A DNA stretch of 64,000 nt from contig JALJCS010000016.1 of the NCBI GenBank assembly GCA_023055355.1, forward strand, positions 124,001 through 188,000, written 5' to 3'. A program made the position numbers and the translations under genes. This document shows positions 13,111-24,800 of the stretch, in pieces (the stretch's first letter is position 1; every line of letters begins with the position of its first letter). The notes under the pieces were generated by a model. That model was not told where the DNA came from and ran no database searches. It was given only the letters and a program-made list of their open reading frames with translations. This DNA is from Agelaius tricolor (lineage: Eukaryota > Chordata > Aves > Passeriformes > Icteridae).

Positions 13111-14499
13111 ATTGATTAAAGGAAGACATAATTCAATGGTTACAGAAATAACGACATTGGGGAATGCCAGACATAAATTACAAAACAAAAGGTTTCATAA
13201 TACAGTTAGGGTTCTATTTATTAACATTTGCATTACTTCACATGTGGCCACTTGGAAGTTATGCAATGAGAAGACATTTAAAATAATGTTTATATGTAGA
13301 CTGTGGAATGCAGAATTCATTTTGCTCCCCCTGAAAATCTCATAACATTTTTTGCACAGTGCCACAATCCTCCCTCAAAAACATCTTATTCTGATAAGAA
13401 AAATAAAACACAATTATTACACAATTATTATAATCAAAGAACCTTTCTGTACCTCTTCAAGGTCATAGTCAATGGTACCTCTAACAGCTCCCCTGATTTA
13501 AGATTTCTGGTGTTTGTTATTGACTCTGCAAAATGTTTTTATTAAGATCTGTGTATTTATGTCTAATTTATTGCCTTTCCTGTTCCTTGGGGTTTTTTTT
13601 CCCTTAATATTGAATGAGCACTAGTCAGATGGCCCTGCAAGTATTATAGAGATACCTATTTCTCTCTCATTTCAAAATCTGAGCAACTAATTCTGTAAAA
13701 AAAAATATTTTAAGTTTTTGGCCTTAATGATTAATCACTAGGCTTCCCAGAGAAAACCAAAATCCTTCAAATAAACTACTGTTATCTGCTCTTTTGCAGG
13801 GGTTTCCGGACCAAATGTTTTCTGTGATATTTATGTCAAGGATGCATAACAAATGTCTAGCCCAACCCCTCAGTCTTTATTATGATGCTAGATTTGTCAA
13901 CAGAAAGACGATAGTTTTATTATACTCATACATGTTAAACAATAATGTTGGGGCTCCCAATTTACACATAAAGCTGTACAGCTATAGATAGTACATGCCC
14001 ATATTCTTGCTACATTTCAGACCTTATTGTGGCAAGCTGAACCGAATAGAAATTAGATGACCCTTAAGACTAAACAATCATTTCTTCTAAATGAAGAGTA
14101 AAAATGCACATAGAGAAAAACACTGTCAAAAATAGGAGGGAAATAAAAAGGAGGCTGCTAAAAACTACTTTATTAAATAACTTCATAGTTTTCAAACTAG
14201 ACCGTTTTGAAGTTTTGAAAAGACTACCCGGAATACGACAGGAAGTGAAGGAAAGCAATATATAATAAAGAGAGAAAGATAAAACACTGACAGATAACCT
14301 GCGAAACCGATAAAGAAACCTACTGCGGCACACCGAAACCAAGTCTACATAGAAGGCTGCGCATTTGCTATTGTCCTGGATTGGGACCTCTCGAACAGGC
14401 ACTTGCCATCACAGCCACTCACGTTACTGCACTGTCCTCCTGCCGCGAGCCAAAGCCAACGCGCCTCTGAAGCGGTCGGGACGTGAGCGGGCCACGGCA

Positions 14500-14961
14500 C
14501 CCCCCCCCCCCCCCCCCCCCCCAACGAACGGGACCCGCCCCCCCAACAACGGCACCCCCCCCCCCCCCCAACAACGGCACAGCCCCCCCAACAACGACAC
14601 CCCCCCCCAACAACGGCACACCCCCCCCAACAACGGCACACCCCCCCCAACAACGGCACCCCCCCCAACAACGGCACCCCCCCCCAACAACGGCACACCC
14701 CCCCCCAACAACGGCACACCCCCCCCCAACAACGGCACACCCCCCCCCCCCCAACAACGGCACCCCCCTCCCAACAACGACACCCCCCCCCAACAACGAC
14801 ACCCCCCCAACAACGGCACCCCCCCCCAACAACGGCACACCCCCCCCAACAACGGCACACCCCCCCCCCCCCCAACAACGGCACCCCTCCCCCCAACAAC
14901 GGCACACCCCCCCCCCCCCAACAACGGCACCCCCCCCCAACAACGGCACACCCCCCCCCCC
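14500..14961. repeat. C-rich minisatellite (about 20 units of CAACAACGGCAC plus a C-tract)
   Basis: About 20 units alternate an AACAACGGCAC (or AACAACGACAC) core with C-tracts of about 7 to 14 bases, with unit length about 16-25 bp. The array opens with a run of 23 C at 14500-14522. On the minus strand this gives repeated G-tracts of 7 or more. Because it contains no stop codon in most frames, it produces long artificial proline- or glycine-rich open frames on both strands. It ends about 145 bp before the TUBGCP4 ATG. Confidence 0.97.
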
Positions 14962-15480
14962 GCCCCCACGGCGCCCCTCCCCGCGGGGTCCGTCCCTCCC
15001 GCTCCGCCGCGCCGCCCTCCCCGCCGTCTCCTCTGCGGCCCCCGCCCGCCGTTCCCGGCGGCCCCCGCGCTGCTCCCGGCAGCCCGCGCGGCCCCGCGCG
15101 GCAGGATGATCCACGAGCTGTTGCTGGCCCTGAGCGGGTACCCAGGGGCAGCCTTCACCTGGAGCAAGCGCGGCGGCCTCCAGGTGTGGCACGGCCCCGG
15201 GCAAAGCCCATCCCCCAGGCAAAGCCCACCCCGGCCCCCGCCCCGCCTGGTCACTGTCCCCCACCCTGCACGGCCCGTCCGTCCGTCCGTCCGTCCGTCA
15301 CCGCTGTTTCCCCTTCCAGGTGTCTCAGGAGCTGCCGTTTCTGCATCCCAGCGAGACCAGCGTCCTGAACCGGCTCTGCCGCCTCGGCACTGACTACATC
15401 CGCTTCGCCGAATTCGTGGAGCAATACACGGGACACGTACAGCAGCAGGTGGGGCCGCCGGGCCGAGGTATTTCCCGGGA
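14962..15480. promoter_or_regulatory. TUBGCP4: CpG-island promoter and 5' end of TUBGCP4
   Basis: GC-rich, CpG-dense DNA continues from the minisatellite through exon 1 (ATG at 15106), intron 1 and exon 2. No TATA box was seen. The transcription start is inferred to lie within 14962-15105, giving a short 5' UTR. Intron 1 carries a short (GTCC)n run at about 15279-15298. Confidence 0.75.
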
Positions 15481-18400
15481 AGAGCGCGGCAGGTGCTAGT
15501 AAGGCCAAGCTGCCCAGGACACAGGAGTGGCCCGTGGCCCATATGCGTGCTCGCACGGAGCAGAGCTCCAGAAAGCTCTCTGCGATGCTTGTAAGGGAGG
15601 GTAGAGAGCAATGAAGAATGAATCAAATGTAAAATCTTATTCTTGGGGGAGGTCTTGTAATAATTTCTGACCACACCGGACAGGCCAGGGTTTGTCAATT
15701 GAGCAGGATGCTCATGACTATCTCCTCATGATTTGTGAAGACCCTTGAGATCCAAGAGGTACACCTAAGTGAAAAGAAGCACTGGTACCAGTGGCTCCCA
15801 GCACTTTCATAGGTCCACAAAAGAGCTAAATATAAGTCTGCTCAAGTAACTCTAATTGTGACAAGGTTGTATTTGTTTTTATGATCACTTTGTGGTGAGC
15901 TAAGGTGCATTTCAACATGGTCTGAGCACTGACTACTGCTGTGATACTGCACAGATACTATGTTACTCTTCAGACTTGTGCGAGGATGCTAATGCAGATT
16001 TTATTGTTTGGTTTCAGGATCACCATCCATCTCAGCAAAACCAGAGTGGATTGCATGGCATATATTTGAGAGCCTTCTGTACAGGTCTTGATTCAGTGCT
16101 GCAGCCTTATCGACAGGCACTACTTGACCTAGAACAAGAGGTAAAGGAGAGAGACACAGAACAAGAGGCCGTAGTGCTGCTGACAGATTGTGGAAACTTG
16201 TCATTTCTGCAATTAATATAGGAGTAGTAGTTTCTAAAATGAAACAAGGTATTTTCCTTTCCACGTTAGGGATGCCTTCCTGTGAGAATTATTCCTGTGA
16301 GATGCCATTGTAAATTACTTTTCATCCTATTAAGTGTTGTCCCCTCTTCCTTCAGTTCAGTAAGGGCTCCATCTTTATCTGCTGTCTCAGACTATTGTGG
16401 CTTCTGTTTTCAGTTTTAGAGGTTTTGATTAATCTCTGCTAGACTAGTAGCTGTCATTCCTTGGGTAATGTCACCATCCAGTGGTTGTGATAATTAATCT
16501 TCTTTAATTGCTTTATCTTTATAGTTTCTGGCTGACCCACATCTTTCCATCTCACATGTTAATTACTCCTTGGACCAGGTATGTCATGTTATTAAAGAGG
16601 TAGTGTTCTTGGCTTGCTCTTATCCCTCATTGAGTCTAATAAGAAAGTGGGTGGGATAAACGAGGCTTATTCCATCATGTCATGCCATTTCTATCTAATG
16701 CCTCTACCTCTGTAGTTCCTTAATCATGCTCAGAGGATCATCTGCACTTCAACACAAAGCTAAGGTCCTCCACCTTGACCCTCACACATTCCTCACTGAC
16801 TGTGTTTAGCCTGAACTACTGCTGGAATATAGTATCTTTGTGCATCTTGGTCCAGTGAAGGGAAGACATACTTCCTGGAGAGTTGCATGTCATGTTTCTA
16901 ATTTGTGAGGAAACATAGATAATAGTTTTATTAAATTATTGTGTTCAGCTGCTGTCCACAGTTACTCAAGTAGAGGTTTTTTTCTCTTCCTTACATAACT
17001 ACCTAAATCAATACTTCACTTCTTGTTCTGCAGTTTCAGTTACTCTTCCCCTCTGTGATGGTCATGGTGGAACAGATCAAAACTCAGAAGGTACAGTAAA
17101 ATTTCAGCTAGTTTCTCTTAACAGATTTTCTCCTTAACTGCCAAAGTAATTTCTGCCCCCATCCCAGACTTCTAATACTAGAAAATAATGTAGTTCCAGT
17201 AAGAATGCCCTGTTACTAGTTCTACTGTAACTATTGAGACTATTTTACAAATTCATTTACACTGTATTTGAGTTTTCCCCTTATCCCATAGTCTTTGATG
17301 TCTTGAATTTTATAGGACAGTATGCTGAGTAGGTTGGAATTTTTCTCTTCTGAGACTGTTTTTTCTGGCTGTTGCCTGAAATAAAAAAGGCAGAGGCTAA
17401 TGTTTTAAGAATCCAGAGATGCTTACATTTTTTTAAGGGAAAGTATTGAGAGAAGCTTGAGTGTAAGGCCACACATGGAAGGCCTTTTTCATCACTACAT
17501 GCAGCATGTTACACCTTTCTTTCTGCAAGACTTGTTCAGTTTGTGAAGGCATTTTTTTGTTAGCTGAAAGTGTATTGTTTAAATGTTTAAAAAGGTCAAT
17601 ACATATCCAAACAACAGACCTAGTCTAACCTTTTCTTTCTGCAGATTCATGGGTGCCAGATATTGGAGACAGTCCACAAACATAGCTGTGGGGGGTTGCC
17701 TCCTGTTCGCAGTGCTCTTGAAAAGTATGTCGATCCAGTAAAACTATGACTTCATTCTTCTGGAGTTAGTGTCAAAGTGTTTCTTACTTGTTGAAACAGT
17801 ACATGCAAAACAGCCTTGGTATAAAAGTAGGAATAGCATGCAGGGGACAGTAAAACTGTCACCATCCCCATTATTTATCTAAAGCAGGCTTGTGGTGAGA
17901 ATTAAGGCCAAGGGCTTAGAAAACTTCAGACCCAGGTTTTTCTTCTTTTTTGTGCGTATCACTGATCTCTGATCTTTGATCCTTCAAAATTATAAATGTG
18001 ACTCTGTGAGTGTTCTGATATTTGTATGTCCTTGTGGAGAAAGTCAAACCACTTAAAATGTCCTTTGAGTAGAAACAGCAACCACTGCAGACTTATACAT
18101 CTGGTATACTAGCAGATTTCCATGGAGAAGCCACATATTCAGAGGATATGTTAGCTTAGTTTTGCACCTTCTAGTTTTGTCCACCCTTGTTAAAAAAAAA
18201 AAAAAAAGATATAAAATACCACATTTAGGCATTTAGTACTTGCCATACTCCTTGGCTGACCAACTGGACTTTCTGGAACAACATACAATGAGGTTTTGAT
18301 TATTGTGTGCAAAGCCCTGACTGACTGTTTCACATGACCTCAGGATTCTGGCTGTGTGTCATGGAGTCATGTATAAGCAGCTCTCTGCCTGGATGCTGCA

Positions 18401-21400
18401 TGGATTGCTACTAGACCAACATGAAGAGTTTTTTATCAAACAAGGCCCCTCTTCTGGAAATGTCCCTAGCCAACCTGAAGAAGATGACGATGACTTAGGA
18501 ATTGGGGGGCTTACAGGAAAACAGCTACGAGAACTGCAGGACCTGGTAAGATCTATGAGTCATAACTTGGCATCTTTGGTTCTTAGTGAACTAAAGATGT
18601 GTATTTATTGTATTCTACTTTGGTGCGAGCTATGCTAGACTATACTGAAACCTTCTAGGATGGTAAAGTGAAATAATACTGTAATAGGTTACTGCTAGGC
18701 CTAAGGGGCAGAGAGCTATTGTTTGGCACAGCTGGATAACCCCACGGCAGAAAGCCCTGTGGACGGAATAGACGCTGATGTCAAGTAATGGGAACTGCTG
18801 CATGCCCACTGCTCTTGACTGACTGGTTCCTCATTCCTTATGGTCAACACCATGATCTGTTTAGCATAGGCAATGGTGGTAGTGTGAGCAATTGCAAGAA
18901 ACGGTGTGGGGAACTTGGCTGTTGATTTGATTTGCACACTTTCAATGGGCACCTGGGTCAGGTGCCTTTCTTGTACAACCATTAGTTGTGCAAATGTTAC
19001 ATAACAGGTTAATGCTACTGACATTACTAGTAGAAGATGTGTTATGTGAGAGTCAAGGGACCGCTAAGCAAGGGAGCAACCTGCCAGCACACTGGTGAAA
19101 TGTGGTAACACTTCCTGTAGATGCTATACCATTAGAGTGCCCTTTTGCAAAGCACCTTTCTCAATGGAGTAGTTTTCCACACTGAGCATTTGAATAGTGT
19201 CTTAATAGAGAATAGTGTGGAGCAAGTTCAACTCTAAATTTACCCTCTAGTTTATGGTGAGAAAACATTTCATGGGCACTTATGGAGTTAGTGTGGTACA
19301 TGCAGCTTTGCTGTGACTACACAGAAACTGTGTTGCATACTAATTAGGTGCCCTGTGCCAACAGGGCTGAAAACAGACTACACCCAGAGAAAAACAGGGA
19401 AAAAATTTAAAAGGCAGTTAGTGGAAAAATCTGTTACTTCGCTATATTGGATAAAGAAAGTGAAAATTGTTGAGTCTTCTAGGTCCATGGTGGAAATTGT
19501 AGACTAAGCAACTTCTTTCTTCACTTATCGACTAACAGCATTGGCAATTCTTCAGTCAAAGAGTAAAATAGGAACTCTTGAGTTTTAGTGGAATAGATCA
19601 TAAAATACTTGGGTATTGCCTCATCTAAAAGTGTTGCTAGAATCTTAAGAATTGCCAACTTGTTAGCATCAGTATACAAATTATTACTGAATTCTCCTAT
19701 TGAAATGAAGAATTTTATAGATGGCAAACATTCTCAAAACTGTGGGTGATTTTTTCTGGATTACGGACCACTGAAACTAATTCTCCAGTAACAAGAAAGC
19801 CAGATGAGATTATTAATATTTCATTCCTGAAGGAAGATCTTGCCTCCATACCTGGAGTTTCTTATTAACATTCAGAAAAAAAATTAATAACTTACTGTAT
19901 TGTTCTAAGACAGCTTTCACAGGAACTGAGAAAATTGCCTTATCTTTGCTAGTAAGCCTTTGGATCTTTATCCTATTTGCTCACTAGTGGAAGTGTTTAT
20001 ATTTGGCCTGTATCACAAGTGTTCTAACAGTGTTGAAACATAAGAATGGGTGTAGGGAAGGATTATTTTTGGTAATGCTAGTTAACATTTTTATGGCAGC
20101 AACAACACTCATTTTTCTTATGTATCATAACCCTTTAATACAGCCAATTTGTTGCTGTTCCACAAAGTTTTAGCCTCTTTTTCTCCCTTCTGCTGCACTC
20201 TGATGGAACCAATATCTCCAGGGGGATCTGCTAACATACCAGAAGTATAAGGAAGATTACTGGCTTAGTTAAATGATACAAATCAGTTCCACTACCTTTC
20301 TGCTTCCTTCCAAAGCTCTTAAATGCCCCCCTCACACACACCCCCCTTTATACACCTTTTCTGTCTGGTTTTCTGACACTGTTTTGCACTTGATTTTTGT
20401 TTTCCCTGGTGTCTCTGGCAGCGCTTGATTGAGGAGGAGAACATGTTAGCTCCATCTCTAAAGCAGTTTTCTTTGAGAGTAGAAATGCTGCCTTCATACA
20501 TTCCTGTACGAGTTGCTGAGAAGATCCTCTTTGTGGGAGAATCTGTTCAGATGTTTGAGAATCAGAATGTTAACCTGACCAGAAAAGGTAAGGAACATCT
20601 TGCAACCTTTCCTCAGTTAGGAGAGACTGACATGTAGTTTCCAAAATGTCACATTAATGAATTCCTCAACAGTCACTGACTATTGGCCATTATTCTTCAG
20701 ACTGTATGGATAGTTGTGCCAGGACAGAGCAGTAGTCCCAGTGTTCTGCTTCTGATTGATTCCAAGGGAGAGGTGTAAGAACAGGATGAGTAGATAACAC
20801 TTTCCAAACATAGTCTCCAAGTTTCCAGCAGCAAGTTACCATGTGATTTGCTCTGCATAAAGCAATTGTAAAGGCCTTGTTTTCTTTTCAGTTTGCATCC
20901 CTCTCCCTAAAGGCTGCAAACTGACACAAAGGCACATCTTGCTTTGAGTGTATATATTGCAGAATGGTGTCATGGGATTAATTTGCATCCACAAACATGA
21001 GAGATTCACTTGCAAGGTAGTGCCAAAGTTGCTATGAAAGACAAATTATATGGAGCCTTAAAGACAGCAAGGGAGAGAAGTTTCTACCTGATAGTTCACT
21101 TTGAGAGCTTGAAAAGTTTACATTGAGAGTGGTTTGGGAAATATATTTCTACGCCAGTGGGGGAGGACTGTGTGGTACTTGAGCATGCCTATGCGAAAGT
21201 ACTTAAATTACTTGAGTGACATTACAGAGAACAAAGGACCAATTCAGGTGGACTGTTTTCTTGCAGTAGCAGAAGCAAGGGGGGAAAAAATTTGTCTTCT
21301 ACCTCAGTTGGTTAAAAAAACAACAAAGTCCCCAAGTTCAGGCAGTAGGATAGATTTGAAAGGGGCAGAGGTAAGGGGAGACCCAAACCAGCTGGTTAAT

Positions 21401-21842
21401 GTTGCAGAAAAGTTTGTGGGTTTGAAGATCTAGCTCAGTCCTCGAAAAATGGCTTTTAGCAGAAACCATTTATGTAGAAAATATTTGGGGGTTTTACTGA
21501 TACCACAGCACTGCCAAGGCAAGTAAATATACTGCAACTGTACATGCAATAGTAATGTTATACCTTTGTATACTTGTACTTGGAAGCCTCCTCTTCACAT
21601 TCCTTGCCAGACCTGAAACAGTGCTGCCTGGACAGCCTTTCTGTTCCTCTGTTCTGTCTGCACGTCTCCAAATGGCATCCGTTTTTACTCTCTGAAATTC
21701 TTCTCATTGCTGCACAGGCTCCATCCTAAAAAACCAGGAGGACACTTTTGCAGCAGAACTACATCGACTCAAGCAGCAACCGCTTTTTAGTTTGGTGGAC
21801 TTTGAATCAGTGGTTGACTGGATACGGAGCACTGTTGCTGAG
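15106..21842 (+). CDS. TUBGCP4: TUBGCP4 exons 1-9: N-terminal GRIP1 half
   Basis: These nine exons encode residues 1 to about 338, the GRIP1 part, which in GCP proteins mediates lateral contacts between subunits. Landmarks are [20 protein letters not shown] in exon 3, [20 protein letters not shown] in exon 7, an acidic EEDDDDLG linker also in exon 7, and [20 protein letters not shown] in exon 8. Exon 7 opens with a single G that completes the Lys split from exon 6 (GAAAA/GTATGT donor). Confidence 0.95.
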
Positions 21843-24800
21843 GTGAGCGTCCTAGGAAGGGTAACTACTGTGCAGGCTAAGAAGCTCTTAAGTTTTGTTG
21901 AGGACTTGGAAGAAGAGGGCTCGTCAGTGCCAGTGATTGAACAAACATGTCAATGGTGCAGCTGTTCTAACTGGTCTCAGAGCTTCATGTAAACCAAACT
22001 TCTAGTGACAAAAGGTCATTAACAAATACTATGCTCTTTCATGAGGGAAAGAAGGGAATTCTGTTTTTTTTTTAATTTCACTTGAAATTATTTCAGAACT
22101 TTTCATTTGCTTTCAGCATAATAGATAGCATCTTGCTGTGCACATGCTTTGGCAATTTTTAATTTTTTTTTTCACTTGGGGCAGGGAGGAGAACCTAAGA
22201 AAAGGGGGAGGTTAGAGAATCAAGAACAAAGCTGGAGTAGAACTGGTTTCATAGAAATTTGCATTCTTTTGCCACAGGTCTTCAGGTTTCTTAGGCAGAG
22301 TTTTTTGCCAGTATATATCAAGAATTTTAACTGGTAGCATGAGCTGCTGCACAGGACTCTTGACTGTGTTCTCTTGTACTTTAAGCAGTATTTTGTATAG
22401 GTGCTCTTTTTGTATGCATCGCAAGTGTTTTAAGACCGCAGCTAATCTTATCTCTGAATGGCCGAGATAATTCTGATGGGAGATTTCTGTTGTTTCATCT
22501 GATTTTTGTACTTCACTAGCATCTTTGGAAACTGATGGTGGAGGAATCGGATCTACTAGGACAACTGAAGGTAATGCAACTGCTACTTTATTTTTGCTTA
22601 AGCAGCTCTTTCTTCTCTTCTTTGTTTCTTTCTATTAAATACTTCACTGCCTTACACTCTGGGCTTTCTTCATTTAGGTAAAGCTGTTTTCACTTTCCAG
22701 TCTCAAGATTGGCCAAGTTCTATCAGTGTACGCTCAAAGACAGAGTTAGAGGGATATGTGTACTTTGCATCTTGAAGCAAACACAACGTAGACTTTTTGG
22801 TCAGTGATTGAAATTCAGAGCTGTGTTTAGAAACAGCACTTGTCCAAATAATAAAAATGGGTGCCATCAGCTAGGATGCTTAAAATTTCTGCTCAGTTTT
22901 TAGTATGTTAGGTACAACAAATTTATCTCCACAGATTATAAAAGACTTTTACCTTTTGGGAAGAGGTGAGCTGTTTCAGGCTTTCATAGACACCGCACAG
23001 CACATGTTAAAGACACCACCTACGGCTGTAACTGAACATGGTGAGTGTTGCTTATTTGCTAACCAAACTGGCCTCATTGTGGTACAGCAGGAAAGTGGTA
23101 AGCCATGTCCAGTACAGAAGAGTTCTTTCTTGACTCTCTAGTTTTGAAACTACAGCACTTGTGAATTAGAATGTCTCAGAAAGTGAGTGAAAACAATCTC
23201 TCAGAAAGCTTCTGATGGCAGGTATTTGAAACTGTAATTGAAAGAAAAGAGTGTCAATAGTGCATCAATTTTGTCTTTTAGGACCAAGAGTAAATAATTA
23301 ATGGGTGCAAAATTAGCACTAGCTGCATCATCTTGTGCTGATACATGTTCTCTTGTTGTCAGATGTCAACATTGCATTTCAGCTGTCTGCTCATAAGGTA
23401 CTGTTAGATGATGACAACCTTCTTCCTCTTCTTCACTTAACCATTGAGTATCATGGAAAGGAACATAAAGGTATCTACTTGCATTTTTAGATGTAAATTA
23501 AGAGGGGAGATGGTGACCTTGTTTTTAAATTGATTACTAACCCTTCTCTCAAGTTAAAGAAATACTAATTTTTACCCTTTACTGCCCTATGTGATGGCCT
23601 AGGCTACTTTGGCTCTTCTTAATTCTGTTCTTTCCCTTTTCCTTGCCATGGTTGCACTGACTGAGAAGATGACATAATTCAGCACCTTATTTGTTTTTAG
23701 ATACTTCTCAGACTCGTGAAGGGCCTTCCCGGGAATTATCTCCACGTGAGGCCCCCACATCTGGATGGGCAGCTCTGGGACTTTCTTACAAAGTTCAGTG
23801 GCCACTGCACATTCTTTTTACTCCTGCTGTTCTCGAGAAGTAAGTACTAGGTATGGTCTTTCTATATTCATCTGTATGTTCCCTGATGTGAGGCATTCAC
23901 TACTGTGTTGGGGGATTTTATTCTCTATGGAGAGAAAGACAGAGCAATTGCTCCCTGAACCTTAAAATGGTTCATTCCACTTACCCATATTGTAAGTACT
24001 TGTAATGACAGTAAGACCTGCAGGATGCTGACAGATCTGCACTGATTTACAAACAGCGCTACTTTGACAGTGTTTTCATTTATTCCCCTCCTTACACTGA
24101 AAACTAACTTCATATTTTTTAGGTCAGTAATCAGTACAAGCAGAAATCTTACTCTGCAAGATGTGCCATGGGGCACATGGGCCATGACCTGACTGGCCCT
24201 AACTATTGGCAGTCACCTCCTGTTTCTTTTTCCAGTCTTGCATTGTTACATTCTCCAATAACTCCAGTAACACTAAACTCCAGTACTCCAGTAACTCCAT
24301 TTTCCAGTAAAAGAGGAAGATTTTAGTCTTAAACAACTTTGTACTTTTTGATTGTAGGTACAACGTTGTGTTCAAATACCTGCTAAGTGTGCGACGAGTT
24401 CAGGCTGAGCTGCAGCACTGCTGGGCTCTCCAGATGCAACGTAAACACCTAAAATCTAATAGAACAGATGCCATCAAGTGGCGTCTGAGGGATCACATGG
24501 CTTTCCTTGTGGACAATCTTCAGTATTATCTGCAGGTCAGTATTACAGAGAAAGATAAAGTGTATCAGTTAATCAGAAACTGGAAGGAATGCATGGAGGG
24601 AGCACTGAAGACCTATCTCGGGTTTCTGATTCCTTGTACCTTAAGGAAATCAGGATTTCCTTCGCAAGTCTAGAGCTTCCTCCAAGTTCCCAGACTACTG
24701 CTCCAATTACGAAGTTTTTGGATTTGTGAATCAGTGAAATGAAGGAGTTCTTTAGTAGCTCTCTAATGCTACTAAATGTTTGTGAGAAACCACTCATCTC

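Larger units (their letters stand above)
11776..14460. other. Intergenic region between IQGAP1 and TUBGCP4
   Basis: This is the divergent (head-to-head) interval between the two genes. It holds ordinary moderately GC-rich sequence up to about 12.6 kb, two CR1 fragments (listed separately), then AT-rich DNA from about 13.1 to 14.4 kb. No exon with recognisable protein similarity and no RNA gene was seen. Confidence 0.6.

Noticed and set aside
14500..14961. Regular repeat spacing resembling a CRISPR array
   Set aside because: Units are about 20 bp with homopolymer C spacers of varying length, in a vertebrate locus with no cas genes; it is a minisatellite.
14345..15698. Long open frames (up to 424 codons) on both strands rich in PPTTAPP or GGVPLLGG
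   Set aside because: They are translations of the C-rich minisatellite and adjoining CpG island, which lack stop codons; the only supported coding here is TUBGCP4 exons 1 and 2.
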